DNA of 64,000 nucleotides. Origin: Bombella intestini. GTDB lineage: Bacteria; Pseudomonadota; Alphaproteobacteria; Acetobacterales; Acetobacteraceae. Positions 8,579-18,834 of this stretch are shown piece by piece. The stretch lies in assembly GCF_002003665.1 (NCBI RefSeq), contig NZ_JATM01000005.1, positions 62,001 to 126,000 of the forward strand. The letters run 5' to 3'. Positions within the stretch are counted from its first letter, which is position 1. Each line of letters begins with the position of its first letter. The notes beneath the pieces are model-generated. The model made no database searches. It saw only the letters and a list, made by a program, of their open reading frames with translations, and was not told the DNA's origin. The translations under genes and the position numbers were made by a program.

Positions 8579-9469
8579 ATGAGCTGGCTGACCGAACATG
8601 TCCGTCCCAAATTGCGGAGCCTACTGCAGAGGGATGTGCCAGATAATCTCTGGACCAACTGTGAATCCTGCTCGCAGATGATGCTTACTAAGGAGCTCGT
8701 CCGCAAAAAGAAGGTCTGCCCCCATTGTGGGCACCATATGCGTGCCTCGGCCCATGAACGGATGCAGTGGACCTTTGATGATGGAAAATACACCACCATC
8801 GACCTGCCCACCGTACCGACAGACCCGCTGCATTTCCGGGACTCCAAGCGTTACACGGACCGCCTGAAAGCTGCCCGCTCCAAATCCAGCCTTGATGATT
8901 CCCTGCTCGTTGCCCACGGCACGATCTCCGGCAGGGAGACGGTTGTGGCTGTCATGGCTTTTGAGTTCATGGCCGGGACAATGGGCAGTGCCTTGGGTGA
9001 AGCCTTTTTGGCCGCTTGTCAGGAAGCGATCCGCCGGAAGGCTCCCCTCGTCATCTTCACGGCTTCTGGCGGTGCCCGTATGCAGGAAGGCGTTGTCAGC
9101 CTGATGCAGATGCCCCGCACGACCATCGGCGTGGAAATGCTGCGGGACGCAGGCTTGCCCTATCTGGTTGTCTTCACCAACCCGACCACGGGCGGCGTCT
9201 CTGCCTCCTTCGCCATGCTGGGCGACATCCATATCGCCGAACCCAATGCACTGATCGCCTTCGCTGGCCCCCGTGTCATCCGTGATACCGTGCGTGAGGA
9301 ACTGCCAGAGGGCTTCCAGCGTTCCGAATATCTAAAAGATCACGGCATGGTGGACATCATCGCCAGCCGTAACGAGCTTCCCGCTCTTCTGGGCCGTCTG
9401 GTCGGTATGCTGTCTCCCGCCGCCGCTACAAGTGCGAATGCCGGGCCAGCACCCAGCCACACATCCTAA
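8579..9469 (+). CDS. accD: Acetyl-CoA carboxylase carboxyltransferase beta subunit
   Basis: Beta subunit of the carboxyltransferase that, with AccA, moves CO2 from biotin to acetyl-CoA in the first step of fatty acid synthesis. The 296-residue protein opens with a zinc ribbon of four cysteines (CESC, then CPHCG after about 16 residues). It then has the crotonase-like carboxyltransferase core with TASGGARMQEG and NPTTGGVSASFA. The frame is open from 8474, but ATG 8579 gives the standard N terminus (MSWLTEHVRPKL). It is followed by folC, as in many alphaproteobacteria. Confidence 0.96.
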   Translation: MSWLTEHVRPKLRSLLQRDVPDNLWTNCESCSQMMLTKELVRKKKVCPHCGHHMRASAHERMQWTFDDGKYTTIDLPTVPTDPLHFRDSKRYTDRLKAARSKSSLDDSLLVAHGTISGRETVVAVMAFEFMAGTMGSALGEAFLAACQEAIRRKAPLVIFTASGGARMQEGVVSLMQMPRTTIGVEMLRDAGLPYLVVFTNPTTGGVSASFAMLGDIHIAEPNALIAFAGPRVIRDTVREELPEGFQRSEYLKDHGMVDIIASRNELPALLGRLVGMLSPAAATSANAGPAPSHTS

Positions 9470-9475
9470 GCCTGC

Positions 9476-9512
9476 CCTATCCTGCCCTACCCACCTAGCG
9501 GGGCAGGATAGG
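9476..9512 (+). terminator. Strong hairpin between accD and folC
   Basis: A perfect 12-base stem: CCTATCCTGCCC (9476-9487) pairs with GGGCAGGATAGG (9501-9512). It begins 6 bases after the accD stop. No T run follows, so it may act as a partial terminator or as a 3' stabiliser of the accD message. Confidence 0.6.
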
Positions 9513-9560
9513 CGACCTCTTCTTTCTGCCGCTCCCTTCGAGAAAACCGGATTTATAATC

Positions 9561-10898
9561 ATGGCAACAGGCCAGCATACTAACGCCCCGCAAAGTGAAT
9601 TCCACGGGCGGACGGGGGCGATAGTGCGCCGCCTGCAAGAGCTGCACCCCAAACTGATCGACCTTTCTCTGGACAGGCTGGAAATCCTGCTTGCCCGCCT
9701 AGGTCACCCTGAGCGAGCCTTGCCCCCTACCATTCATGTAGCGGGAACCAACGGTAAAGGCAGCACCTGCGCCAACCTGCGGGCCATCGGCGAAGCAGCG
9801 GGCCTCAGAGTCCATGTTATGACCAGCCCGCATCTATTGGATGTAACAGAACGTTTCCGTCTGGCGGGGCAGCTAGTTAGCGAGGACCAGCTTGTCGCCA
9901 CTCTGGAAGAGATTGAACGGGTCAATGATGGGGCTCCCATCACCGTTTTTGAAGTTCTAACAGCGGCGGGCTTCCTCCTCTTTTCCCGCGTCCCGGCTGA
10001 CCTGCTGATTCTGGAAGTAGGGCTTGGCGGGCGGTTTGATGCCACCAATGTGATTCCCACCGCACGAGCCTGCATCATCACCTCCATTAGTCTGGACCAT
10101 CAAGGCTTTCTGGGTGATGATCTAGCAGGCATCGCACGGGAAAAAGCAGGCATCATCAAACAAAACGTGCCGGTTTTCGTGGCCCCCCAGCCTGACAACG
10201 TCATGGCGGCGATCACAGAGATTGCCAACACCCACGCCGCCCCTCTCCAGCGGCTAGGCCATGAATTTACCATTACCCCGCAAGGTAATGGACTACTCTA
10301 CCAAGACGATGCTGGACGCCTAACCCTGCCCGCCCCGTCCCTGCATGGTCCCCATCAGGCACAGAACTCCGCTCTCGCTGTGGCAGCCCTACGCCATGCC
10401 GGGCTTGGCCTTCCAGACAGTGCTTTTGCCGGTATTGCCAAAACACACTGGCCCGCACGCCTCCAGACACTACATGGCCTTCTTACCCAGAATATCCCCG
10501 CCAACTGGGAGCTGCTGCTTGATGGCGGCCATAATCCCGGTGCAGGCACTGTTCTCGCCGATGTCCTCAAAACATGGCAGGACCAACCTCTTCATCTCAT
10601 TGTCGGGCTGAAAGACAGCAAGGACGTGCAAGGCTTCCTTCGCCCGCTGATCCCCTATGCCACCACCATACAGGCCGTGGCAGAAGAGGGGCAGCATCTG
10701 GCCATGCCGGTTCAAACCATTCTGGAAGCCGCCAAAACAGCCGGTGGAACAGCCCAGCCCGGGCCGGACATTCGCACAGCCATAAACCGCTTGCGTGACG
10801 AGGCCGGGGCCAACCCTAAACCGGCACGAGTTCTTATCTGTGGTAGCCTCTATCTGGCAGGCTGCGCCTTAGCATTAGATGGCGCTGCCCCTCACTAA
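9561..10898 (+). CDS. folC: Bifunctional folylpolyglutamate synthase/dihydrofolate synthase
   Basis: A Mur-ligase-family enzyme that adds glutamate to dihydropteroate and to folates. The 445 residues include the P-loop GTNGKGSTCANL, the family motif EVGLGGRFDATN, and the C-terminal LDGGHNPGA. ATG 9561 is preferred over the longer open frame from 9432 because it removes an extension overlapping accD and the hairpin. Other folate genes lie in the window: pabB and pabC at about 51-53 kb, and folE at 63 kb. Confidence 0.95.
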   Translation: MATGQHTNAPQSEFHGRTGAIVRRLQELHPKLIDLSLDRLEILLARLGHPERALPPTIHVAGTNGKGSTCANLRAIGEAAGLRVHVMTSPHLLDVTERFRLAGQLVSEDQLVATLEEIERVNDGAPITVFEVLTAAGFLLFSRVPADLLILEVGLGGRFDATNVIPTARACIITSISLDHQGFLGDDLAGIAREKAGIIKQNVPVFVAPQPDNVMAAITEIANTHAAPLQRLGHEFTITPQGNGLLYQDDAGRLTLPAPSLHGPHQAQNSALAVAALRHAGLGLPDSAFAGIAKTHWPARLQTLHGLLTQNIPANWELLLDGGHNPGAGTVLADVLKTWQDQPLHLIVGLKDSKDVQGFLRPLIPYATTIQAVAEEGQHLAMPVQTILEAAKTAGGTAQPGPDIRTAINRLRDEAGANPKPARVLICGSLYLAGCALALDGAAPH

Positions 10899-10985
10899 TC
10901 AGGCCAACAACATACCCACCCGGTCCCTCTCTACACTCTGCCCCGGTGCGGACCGCCCACCCATAATGGAGCGAAACAGACCAGC

Positions 10986-12509
10986 ATGAGCGACCAAACA
11001 CCTACCCCCCAGCCTACCCCCGCAACGGATAATAGTGGGAACCTTCAGGAACTGCTCCAACGTGTTCCGCCTGCCAACCTTCGGGCAGAGCAAGCACTGC
11101 TTGGGGCTATCCTGACCAACAACAAGGCCTATGAGAGTGTATCGGACTTCCTGCACTCCTCCCATTTTGCCGATGCCGTCAATGCTCACCTTTATGAGAT
11201 GATCACCAGACGCATCGAACGCAGCGGCGGTAAAGGCAGTGTCGATATCATCACAATGCAGAATGATTTCGAGGCTAGCCCCATATTAGCGGCCGCCGGG
11301 GGAGCCGAGTATGTCGCCAAGCTGCTCAATGCCATGGTGGGCATCGTCAATGCCCGTGATTATGGCAAGGTCATCCATGACTGTTGGGTGCGCCGCCAGT
11401 TGGTCGGCATTGGGACGGACATCGTCAATAACGCCCATGGCGCCCGGCCCGATCTAGATGGACCAGAACAAATCTCCGCCTCCGAAGAAGCCCTCTTCGC
11501 TCTAGCCACGGATAAAGGACAAGAAAGCGGCTTTCTTGTTTTCTCCAAGGCTCTGAAAAAAGCCCTCGATATTGCCGACCAAGCCTATCAGCACACGGGT
11601 GATATTGTTGGTCTGACCTCCGGCTTGCGGGATTTTGACAAAAAAACCGGTGGCCTACACCCATCTGATTTGCTGATTCTCGCAGGCCGCCCCGCCATGG
11701 GTAAAACGGCCCTCGCCACAAAGATCGCCTTCTCCGCCGCCAAATCCATCATGCGAGAAGCGGAGGAGAAAGGGGAATCACCTCATGGCAGTGTGGCCAT
11801 CTTCTCGCTAGAAATGTCCGCCGAGCAGCTTGCCACCCGTATTCTCTCCGAACAGGCCGAAGTCTCCGGCGAACGCATCCGCCGAGGTGATATCGGACCG
11901 AAAGAGTTCGACCGCTTTGTCCGTGTTGCTACAGAACTGCAACGCCTCCCCCTGCATATTGACGACACACCCGCCATCTCCCTCTCCGCTATGCGGACAC
12001 GCTGCCGCCGTCTGGCACGCACACAGGGGCTGAACCTTGTAGTGGTGGACTATCTCCAGCTCATGCGCCCCGCCGTTGGTACCAGACCGGACAGCCGTGT
12101 GCAGGAAATCTCAATGATCACACAGGGGCTCAAGGCCATCGCTAAGGAGCTGGAAGTGCCTGTCATTGCACTTTCCCAGCTCTCTCGTCAGGTCGAGTCT
12201 CGTGATGATAAACGCCCGATGCTCTCCGATCTTCGTGAATCAGGCTCGATTGAGCAGGACGCCGATGCCGTTATGTTTGTCTATCGTGACGAATATTATC
12301 TGCAACAGCGCAAACCCAAGGAAGCCTCCTTCCCGGGTGCGGACAAATACCAGATCGCCCTTGAGGAATGGCAGCGGAAAATGTCGCTCGTCCATAACAA
12401 GGCCGAGCTAATTCTGGAGAAACAACGTCACGGGCCAACGGGCACCATTCACCTCTACTTTGAAGGTGAGTTCACTCGCTTTGGTGATCTGGATACCTTC
12501 CACGAGTAA
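10986..12509 (+). CDS. dnaB: Replicative DNA helicase
   Basis: Hexameric helicase that unwinds DNA at the replication fork. The 507-residue protein has the N-terminal primase-interaction domain (residues about 20-130: NLRAEQALLGAIL) and the RecA-like motor. Walker A is GRPAMGKTALA and Walker B is VVVDYLQLM, followed by SQLSRQVE, LRESGSIEQDADAVMFVYRD and the C-terminal KQRHGPTGTI. No intein is present. The N terminus is rich in Pro and Thr before the conserved part. It lies 87 bases after folC and ends against a convergent transporter gene. Confidence 0.96.
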   Translation: MSDQTPTPQPTPATDNSGNLQELLQRVPPANLRAEQALLGAILTNNKAYESVSDFLHSSHFADAVNAHLYEMITRRIERSGGKGSVDIITMQNDFEASPILAAAGGAEYVAKLLNAMVGIVNARDYGKVIHDCWVRRQLVGIGTDIVNNAHGARPDLDGPEQISASEEALFALATDKGQESGFLVFSKALKKALDIADQAYQHTGDIVGLTSGLRDFDKKTGGLHPSDLLILAGRPAMGKTALATKIAFSAAKSIMREAEEKGESPHGSVAIFSLEMSAEQLATRILSEQAEVSGERIRRGDIGPKEFDRFVRVATELQRLPLHIDDTPAISLSAMRTRCRRLARTQGLNLVVVDYLQLMRPAVGTRPDSRVQEISMITQGLKAIAKELEVPVIALSQLSRQVESRDDKRPMLSDLRESGSIEQDADAVMFVYRDEYYLQQRKPKEASFPGADKYQIALEEWQRKMSLVHNKAELILEKQRHGPTGTIHLYFEGEFTRFGDLDTFHE

Positions 12510-12519
12510 TCAGACCAAT

Positions 12520-12540
12520 AGGGGGCTTTAACAGCCCCCT
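12520..12540. terminator. Hairpin between convergent dnaB and EamA transporter genes
   Basis: AGGGGGCT (12520-12527) pairs with AGCCCCCT (12533-12540) around a 5-base loop. A pyrimidine-rich CCCTCTC follows rather than a pure T tract. It probably ends dnaB transcription and perhaps the opposing gene too. Confidence 0.65.
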
Positions 12541-12545
12541 CCCTC

Positions 12546-13523
12546 TCACTCGTGGGGCTTTTCATCAAGCGGAGGGGTAATAACAGCGGCAGGGGTCGCC
12601 GCAATAACCTCCGGTGTGGGCTTACGCCGCCACCACCAGCCACGATGCAGCATCTTCTCGAAGCGGATCTTCTGCCGCAGCCAGTTCAACATCCCGGAGA
12701 GGGTGACAACTGCAATCCCAATGCCATCCCACATATCCACGGGCTGGTTAAAGATGAAGTAGCTGAAGGCCACGATCCAAACCATCTGACTATATTGCGG
12801 TAGGGCTACACGATTTGCCGGGGCAATAGAGGCTGCCAGCATGAGCAAAAGCTGCCCCGCCGCTGCCAGAAACCCATACCCAAACAGCAAAAACCATTCT
12901 CCTGCACCATGCGGCATGACAAAATGCTGCACCATCAGGATACCGTCACCCACCAGAGGCCCGAACAGGCTGGAGCCGTATAGCGTCAGGCGGGATGTTT
13001 CCTTGCCTGCAAACCGGTAGGCGATCACGCTCACAGCAGAGGCCATGGCCACCACAATGGCACAAAGATGCCCAAACTGAAGGGCCTTCACTCCGGGGCG
13101 CAGAACAATCATCACACCGGCAAAACCCATCAGAACGGACAGCCACGCCCAGCCCGTCACCTGCTCCTTGAGGAACAACACGGAAACGATGGTGACAAAG
13201 AACGGCATCAAAAACATCAAGGAGAGGGCTTCTGGCATAGGCAGAAGCATGAAGGCTTCCACACTCCCCGCCGTGGCTACGAACACCGCCGCTGCCCGCA
13301 CGAGCCAAAGCCATGGATGGCTGGAAAGCACCAGTGTTTTGTAGGACTCATTCGGCCGCTTCAAAAGCGGGACGATCAGCAGCCCGAATACCCCCCCGAA
13401 GAAGGCGACCTCAAAGGGGTCTAGCCGCCCGGCCAGCCCCTTGGAACAGGCGTCACTGATGGAAAAGAACGCATAGCCCATGAAGGCAAGCACAATGCCC
13501 GATGTAAAAAGTATCTTCCTCAT
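12546..13523 (-). CDS. DMT-superfamily (EamA) transporter
   Basis: A 325-residue inner-membrane protein with about ten hydrophobic segments arranged as two EamA repeats, and a cytoplasmic Pro-rich C-terminal tail (KPTPEVIAATPAAVITPP). The family exports metabolites such as amino acids and related compounds; the substrate cannot be read from the sequence. The ATG at 13523 is preceded by AGGGAACAC. It stands alone between convergent dnaB and the upstream end of the TonB-dependent receptor gene. Confidence 0.85.
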   Translation of the reverse strand: MRKILFTSGIVLAFMGYAFFSISDACSKGLAGRLDPFEVAFFGGVFGLLIVPLLKRPNESYKTLVLSSHPWLWLVRAAAVFVATAGSVEAFMLLPMPEALSLMFLMPFFVTIVSVLFLKEQVTGWAWLSVLMGFAGVMIVLRPGVKALQFGHLCAIVVAMASAVSVIAYRFAGKETSRLTLYGSSLFGPLVGDGILMVQHFVMPHGAGEWFLLFGYGFLAAAGQLLLMLAASIAPANRVALPQYSQMVWIVAFSYFIFNQPVDMWDGIGIAVVTLSGMLNWLRQKIRFEKMLHRGWWWRRKPTPEVIAATPAAVITPPLDEKPHE

Positions 13524-13645
13524 GTGTTCCCTGTCCCTGATACATTGTCGCTACTGCGCTACCCAAGGGTAAGGGTTAACCCACCAAAAAGAAACCGATC
13601 AACCACATCTCCACAGGATGACAGCCCTGTGATGATGCCCCATCC

Positions 13646-15901
13646 TCACAGAGACAAGGCCACACCGCCCATCACGCTGCGCCGTAGGCCATATTGTGGA
13701 GCACCGACACCAATACCGCTGCCATCACGCAACATGTAACGCCGGTCGAACAGGTTGAGGACATCAAGCCGCAGCTGCATAGTGTGCCCGCCCAACCACG
13801 CCTCATGCTTCAAGGTCTGTACCAGCCCCAGATTGAAGGTGACATATTGCGGCACATGCGTCCCATTGGGGATAGTCTCATCCCCCATTTGCTTATCCTT
13901 ACGCAGGCCACTGCCATAAACCATGGTGCTGGATAGCTGAAGTGGATGGTTTGTTCTGTGGAAGAACGCATAGGACCCACCAGCCGAGGCCGTTATCAGC
14001 TGGTCATGATCCAAATGCACCCAATGATTCCGCATATAGTGGAGGTCATCCGTATCAAAATTCCACTGGGCCGAATTGATGTCTTTCCCCATAGCTTTTG
14101 AAACCGCCAGATTACCATAAAGGGTCAACGGCCCTGTGTTGTAATCGGTCGTCAGCTCCACACCACGGACACGGCCCCGGCGGTAGTTATAAGCTGTTAG
14201 AATAACAGGAGCTCCAAACTGCCCTTCATCAATCAGGTTCTTTGCCTGCTTCCAATAGGCATCCAACCCGACATGCCAGTTCCGGGTGATCTGCTGCATG
14301 AAGCCGATATCATAGTAATTGTCCCGCTCTGCTTTCACACGGTCATTCTGATAATTGGCTGGGGCAGCAGATGTGCCTGCAAAACGGCTCAGCGATGTTG
14401 TGCCAACCGTTTCAAAAGGCGGGGGGGTCAGATACCGTGCATACCCCACATGGAACCGCCCGCCATGCCACGGTGTCCAGACCAATGAAATACGAGGGCT
14501 GAGCTGATGCGCATGAACGTATTCCTCCACACCATCAAACCTCACCCCACCATTAAGAACTAAAGACCGGGTCAGATGCCATTCATCCTGAAGATAGGCC
14601 CCGTATAACGCCCCTGTTTTGCCGGATGAATCATGTACTGTCATGGGATGAAGGTTGATATTCCCTTCCTCATCCACCGGATAGACCTGTGAATTGCTTT
14701 TGCTCACAGCCCGCTCGCTATAAGCCTGCACACCACCCCGCACAGTATGCGCCCGACTGACACGCCACGTCACATCACTCTGCACACCGCTGGAAAAAAC
14801 CGACCGGGCTGCCTGCTGGGCAATACCATTATAAACGAGATCGCCTAGCCAATCGGGCGAATAGCGCATAGAGCTATAACGTAAAATGGCCGATGTCTGG
14901 GCACTGACCTTTTCATGATCCTCTTGCCAAGAGAGAATGGCAAAGTCCGTGATCTGCTGCTGATGTTCATCCAGATGGGCACTGTCGGGCGCATCTTCCT
15001 GCACGGGCCGATTATCCGCCTTAAAAAGCGGCGTGGCAAACTGATGCTGCTGGCCGGGATTATTAGGCAGCTGATACCACGCATTAGAAAGACCCGCTGT
15101 CAGGCTAAAACGTGTCTCCGGCCGGAGCGTATACCGCAGATGCCCCAACACATGATACTGATTGGATAAGTCATGTATGGCATCATAACTAGGTGTCGTA
15201 TTCTCGATACCCACCCGGTTATGGATGGCATCCGCCGTGATGAACCCATCCCACTTTCCCCAATGTCCGCCATACTGAATGGAAGGCTGCACATAATCCC
15301 GCACGCCACCATAGCCGGAGAGTGTTCCTCCTTCGTCAGAGACGCCGTTTTTAGTCTGAATGTCGATCACACCGGCCTGCCGAAACCCGTATTCTGCTGG
15401 CAGAACACCGGTTGTCAGGCTCATGGAATGGGCAAAGCGGGTCATCAGGGCCTGTCCAAACACGTTCACCCCTTCTGGCAGGGCCACCCCATCCAGCCGG
15501 AATTGAACGTTATTATGGTCCCCACGAATGTGAATCTGCCCGTAGCTATCCTGCGTCACACCCGGAGCCTGTAACAAAATGCTATTCAATGAGGCATTAT
15601 CGGCACCGGGATTCGCCTCAATAGCCTTACGAGAAAAGTTCGTCTGCGTCGCCCCGATGGCGGGCTGGAGAGCTGCACGGGCCTGATCCAATCGCCGGGC
15701 TGTAACATGGATATGCTCTTCCTTGCGGTCCTCATGGCGGACAGCATCATCGCTGCCGACCTGATCTTGTTCCGCTGTGGAAATGACCGGCTTCCTCTGG
15801 CGTGAAGCGACACTATCATCAGCCTGCGCTGCTTGAACCAGCCCTCCAGATGCTACCGCCAGAAGCACATAAACAGCCCCGCCCCGCCTCATCACCGCCA
15901 T
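13646..15901 (-). CDS. TonB-dependent outer-membrane receptor
   Basis: A 751-residue outer-membrane transporter. It has an N-terminal signal peptide (about 1-27, ending VQAAQA) and a plug domain (about 85-190: LNSILLQAPGVTQDSYGQIHIRG). The long beta-barrel ends in the TonB-box-family C terminus DVLNLFDRRYMLRDGSG, with GGVALSL at the end. The substrate is unknown. It lies downstream of the sulfate assimilation genes and the TauE permease but is separated from them by a terminator at 15991-16020, so it is probably transcribed from its own promoter, which carries a palindrome at 15951-15965. A link to sulfur or iron supply is only inference. Confidence 0.93.
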   Translation of the reverse strand: MAVMRRGGAVYVLLAVASGGLVQAAQADDSVASRQRKPVISTAEQDQVGSDDAVRHEDRKEEHIHVTARRLDQARAALQPAIGATQTNFSRKAIEANPGADNASLNSILLQAPGVTQDSYGQIHIRGDHNNVQFRLDGVALPEGVNVFGQALMTRFAHSMSLTTGVLPAEYGFRQAGVIDIQTKNGVSDEGGTLSGYGGVRDYVQPSIQYGGHWGKWDGFITADAIHNRVGIENTTPSYDAIHDLSNQYHVLGHLRYTLRPETRFSLTAGLSNAWYQLPNNPGQQHQFATPLFKADNRPVQEDAPDSAHLDEHQQQITDFAILSWQEDHEKVSAQTSAILRYSSMRYSPDWLGDLVYNGIAQQAARSVFSSGVQSDVTWRVSRAHTVRGGVQAYSERAVSKSNSQVYPVDEEGNINLHPMTVHDSSGKTGALYGAYLQDEWHLTRSLVLNGGVRFDGVEEYVHAHQLSPRISLVWTPWHGGRFHVGYARYLTPPPFETVGTTSLSRFAGTSAAPANYQNDRVKAERDNYYDIGFMQQITRNWHVGLDAYWKQAKNLIDEGQFGAPVILTAYNYRRGRVRGVELTTDYNTGPLTLYGNLAVSKAMGKDINSAQWNFDTDDLHYMRNHWVHLDHDQLITASAGGSYAFFHRTNHPLQLSSTMVYGSGLRKDKQMGDETIPNGTHVPQYVTFNLGLVQTLKHEAWLGGHTMQLRLDVLNLFDRRYMLRDGSGIGVGAPQYGLRRSVMGGVALSL

Positions 15902-15950
15902 GCTGCTCTCTGTCCCTTTGATATGCTGTTCTGATACGTCATGAATGTTA

Positions 15951-15965
15951 TGTTATAATATAACA
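15951..15965. promoter_or_regulatory. Palindrome upstream of TonB-dependent receptor
   Basis: TGTTATA-A-TATAACA, a perfect 7-base inverted repeat, 50 bases before the receptor start. It overlaps sequence that could serve as a -10 element, so it may be an operator overlapping the promoter. No regulator is assigned. Confidence 0.45.
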
Positions 15966-15990
15966 ACTGTGAAGCATCTTTCTACAGCCA

Positions 15991-16020
15991 TAAAAAAAGA
16001 CCGGGTCAGGCACCCGGTCT
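15991..16020 (-). terminator. Intrinsic terminator of the TauE permease gene
   Basis: On the minus strand AGACCGGGT pairs with ACCCGGTCT around a 5-base loop and is followed by seven T. It lies just after the permease stop at 16024. Confidence 0.92.
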
Positions 16021-16023
16021 CTT

Positions 16024-16791
16024 TCAAATCATCTTCACACCAATCAGCAACAGCAAACTGCCCAGAATAAGCCGCTGCCAGCGTTCCGGGCATCGCCCAG
16101 CGCAATGGGTGCCAAGCCAGATACCCGGCAGCGACCCGCTCAACAGAAGCAACAGGGTTGGCACCATCACATCGCCTTCCATCCAATGCCCTACCCCGGC
16201 AATTAATGTCAGGGGGATAGCATGGGCGATGTCGATCGCCACAAGCTCCCGCAGCGGAAGGGTCGGATACAGCATCACCAACACAGCCATGCCAATCGCC
16301 CCTGCCCCGACCGAAGACAAACTGACCATGCAACCCAGTACGAAGCCCAACACGACCGTCAGCACCCGTGAGCGTACCGGCCCACCCAACTGATGACGCA
16401 GAACCCATTCTTTAAGTGTCGGACGGAACAGGATAGCCGGGGCGGTTACCAGCAAACAGATACCCAGCGACAGACGGATGACATGAGCCATCTCCTGCGG
16501 GGACCCTAGATGACGCAGCCAGAGCAGAGCCACCGCTACACCGGGAAGGCTGCCTGCCATCATCCACAGCACGATAGACCAACGCACCGGCCCGCACCGC
16601 CGGTGTAGAAACGTGCCGAACAGCTTCGTCACAGCGGCGTAGACGAGGTCCGTCCCCACAGCGGCCTTGGGGTGAATCCCGCAAAGCAGGATAAGAAGCG
16701 GCGTCATAAGCGACCCACCGCCCACACCCGTCATCCCTACCAGAAACCCGACCAGTGCGCCGGAGATGACATAAGCCAGATGCCCCATCAT
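16024..16791 (-). CDS. TauE/SafE (TSUP) family permease
   Basis: A 255-residue inner-membrane protein with about eight hydrophobic segments in two repeats. The first repeat opens with GFLVGMTGVGGGSLMTPLLILL, typical of the TSUP family of sulfite/sulfonate/organic anion exporters. GGAGAAGG precedes the ATG. It lies 157 bases downstream of cysNC on the same strand, which supports a role in moving a sulfur oxyanion, but direction and substrate are not visible. A hairpin at 16906-16937 separates it partly from cysNC. Confidence 0.87.
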   Translation of the reverse strand: MMGHLAYVISGALVGFLVGMTGVGGGSLMTPLLILLCGIHPKAAVGTDLVYAAVTKLFGTFLHRRCGPVRWSIVLWMMAGSLPGVAVALLWLRHLGSPQEMAHVIRLSLGICLLVTAPAILFRPTLKEWVLRHQLGGPVRSRVLTVVLGFVLGCMVSLSSVGAGAIGMAVLVMLYPTLPLRELVAIDIAHAIPLTLIAGVGHWMEGDVMVPTLLLLLSGSLPGIWLGTHCAGRCPERWQRLILGSLLLLIGVKMI

Positions 16792-16905
16792 CTTATCCTT
16801 CTCCTAGAACGGGCAGGGCTTTTTCCAGATAAAGCTCCCCCCACCGGCATTTCCCTGCTGGAAAAACCGGGCTTCTGTTCCACTCTCTTGCAGAAACTGA
16901 TGCCC

Positions 16906-16937
16906 GCCGGGTCACACCTTATGGAGGGAGACCCGGC
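16906..16937 (-). terminator. Hairpin after cysNC
   Basis: GCCGGGTC (16906-16913) pairs with GACCCGGC (16930-16937), starting 11 bases past the cysNC stop. No T tract follows, so readthrough into the permease gene is likely. Confidence 0.45.
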
Positions 16938-16948
16938 AGAGCAGGCTC

Positions 16949-18820
16949 TTAACGTACGGCCTTATGCACGGCATCAATCAGGTGCTGCACACTCCGGGCC
17001 ACGTCACCATCACCGGGAACAACAACATCCGGCCGTTCTGGTGCCTCATAAGCCGAAGATACACCGGTGAACTCAGCTATCCGGCCCTCCTCTGCCTGAG
17101 CGTACAGCCCTTTCGGATCACGGCTACGGCATAGCTCAGGGGCTGTATCCACAAAGACCTCATGCCAGTCTTCCCCGATGATCGTCTTAGCCAGCGCACG
17201 ATCCCTGACCAACGGAGAGACCAGAGCCACCAGCACGATCTGTCCAGCATCTGCCAGAATACGGGCCACATGAGCCACACGGCGGATATTTTCTCGCCGG
17301 TCTTCTGGAGAGAAGCCGAGATCGCTGCACAGGCCAGAGCGAACCGTATCGCCATCCAGCACGGTGACGTTCAGCCCTTCACGGCTGAGGGCCTCCTCGG
17401 CATGACGAGCAATGGTGCTTTTGCCAGCACCGGGCAAACCGGTCATCCAGAACACGGCCCGACCATGCCCACGCAGGCCAGCCCGCACGGCATCGCTCAC
17501 ACCGCTGGCTGTTGGATGAATGGCATGTGCCCCTTCAGGCAGAGCCGCTGGACCAATCAACGGAGCACCACCAACGATCTTCTGATGACGATCCACCAAC
17601 ACGCCACGTCCGTCCGGCATACCCGGCGCAAAGGGGTCAAACAGAATGTTACGGGCTACAGCAAGGGTAATCTCGGCAAAGCCATCCGGTGGCACTTCAT
17701 CCGCCGGACTCAGGCTGAGATCGTCAAGGTCCACCACAGCATCAATAGCCGCCACAGTGACATCATATTCCGCCGTTGCAAGGCGCAGCCGGAAGCTCTC
17801 ACCCACACGCAGCGGCTCACCACGCAACCAAAACAGTCGTGTTTTGAGGCGAGCAGCCTTCAGTGGAGCAGCAGCCTCATCCCCGGCAGGGAACAACAGA
17901 TCACCACGATCCGGCACCAAATCAGGCTCCAGACGTAGGGCAATGGATTCACCAGCTCCAGCAACAGGGTGATGCGGGGCGTGCCAGCGGCAGACTTCGG
18001 CCACGGTGGCCTCCTGCCCCTGCCCACCAATCACCAGCCGGTCACCCTCCCGCACCGTGCCACGCTCGACACGGCCTGCCACATAACGGATACCTTCAAA
18101 ACGGTACACATCCTGCACCGGCATACGGAACGGAAGAGCATGACGAGAGGCTGGAGGCTGAATGAGAGACAGAGCCTCCAACAAAGTTGGCCCCTTGTAC
18201 CAATCAGCCTTTTCGGAGCGTGTGGCGATATTGTCGCCATCCCGAGCGGAAGCAGGGATGACCTGATTGACGTTAATCTCCAGTTGCCCCAACAGCTGGC
18301 GGATATCGCCTTCCACCTGCTTCAGTCTGGCTTCATCAAACCCGATGCTATCGGCCTTATTCAGCAGGACGATCACATGATTAATACCGATAAGCCGTAG
18401 CAACATAGCATGGCGGCGGGTCTGCTCCCGTACACCCTCGGCAGCATCTACCACCAACACAGCGGCTTCGGCATCAGCGGCACCGGTAATCATATTACGC
18501 AGGAACTGCCGATGACCCGGCGCATCCACAATGACGAAATCCCGGCCATCTAGCTGGAAAGGGATGCGGGTGGAGTCCACCGTCACGCCCTGATCACGCT
18601 CAATCTGGAGGGAATCGAGCAGGAAGCTCCACTCCACGGCCAAACCACGCTTACGGCTGCTTTCCACGATCTGGACAAGGCGACCATCTGGCAAACTGTC
18701 CGTATCGTACAAAAGGCGGCCAATCAGGGTAGATTTACCGTGATCCACATGACCTACGATCACGATCGGCGTGCTGACGCCATGACGGACCTGCGATGAT
18801 GGTGAATAAGTCTGTGTCAT
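16949..18820 (-). CDS. cysNC: Sulfate adenylyltransferase subunit 1 / adenylylsulfate kinase fusion
   Basis: A bifunctional sulfate-activating protein, 623 residues. The N-terminal part is the EF-Tu-like GTPase CysN ([24 protein letters not shown]), which drives APS formation with CysD. The C-terminal part, from about residue 440, is APS kinase CysC, with P-loop [11 protein letters not shown] and the DGDTVRSGL motif, making PAPS. The frame starts with a GTG (18838) that overlaps the cysD stop. ATG 18820, after GAGGGGACC, is chosen as the more typical N terminus. The CysN-CysC fusion is common in proteobacteria. Confidence 0.96.
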   Translation of the reverse strand: MTQTYSPSSQVRHGVSTPIVIVGHVDHGKSTLIGRLLYDTDSLPDGRLVQIVESSRKRGLAVEWSFLLDSLQIERDQGVTVDSTRIPFQLDGRDFVIVDAPGHRQFLRNMITGAADAEAAVLVVDAAEGVREQTRRHAMLLRLIGINHVIVLLNKADSIGFDEARLKQVEGDIRQLLGQLEINVNQVIPASARDGDNIATRSEKADWYKGPTLLEALSLIQPPASRHALPFRMPVQDVYRFEGIRYVAGRVERGTVREGDRLVIGGQGQEATVAEVCRWHAPHHPVAGAGESIALRLEPDLVPDRGDLLFPAGDEAAAPLKAARLKTRLFWLRGEPLRVGESFRLRLATAEYDVTVAAIDAVVDLDDLSLSPADEVPPDGFAEITLAVARNILFDPFAPGMPDGRGVLVDRHQKIVGGAPLIGPAALPEGAHAIHPTASGVSDAVRAGLRGHGRAVFWMTGLPGAGKSTIARHAEEALSREGLNVTVLDGDTVRSGLCSDLGFSPEDRRENIRRVAHVARILADAGQIVLVALVSPLVRDRALAKTIIGEDWHEVFVDTAPELCRSRDPKGLYAQAEEGRIAEFTGVSSAYEAPERPDVVVPGDGDVARSVQHLIDAVHKAVR

Positions 18821-18834
18821 CGAAATAGGTCCCC

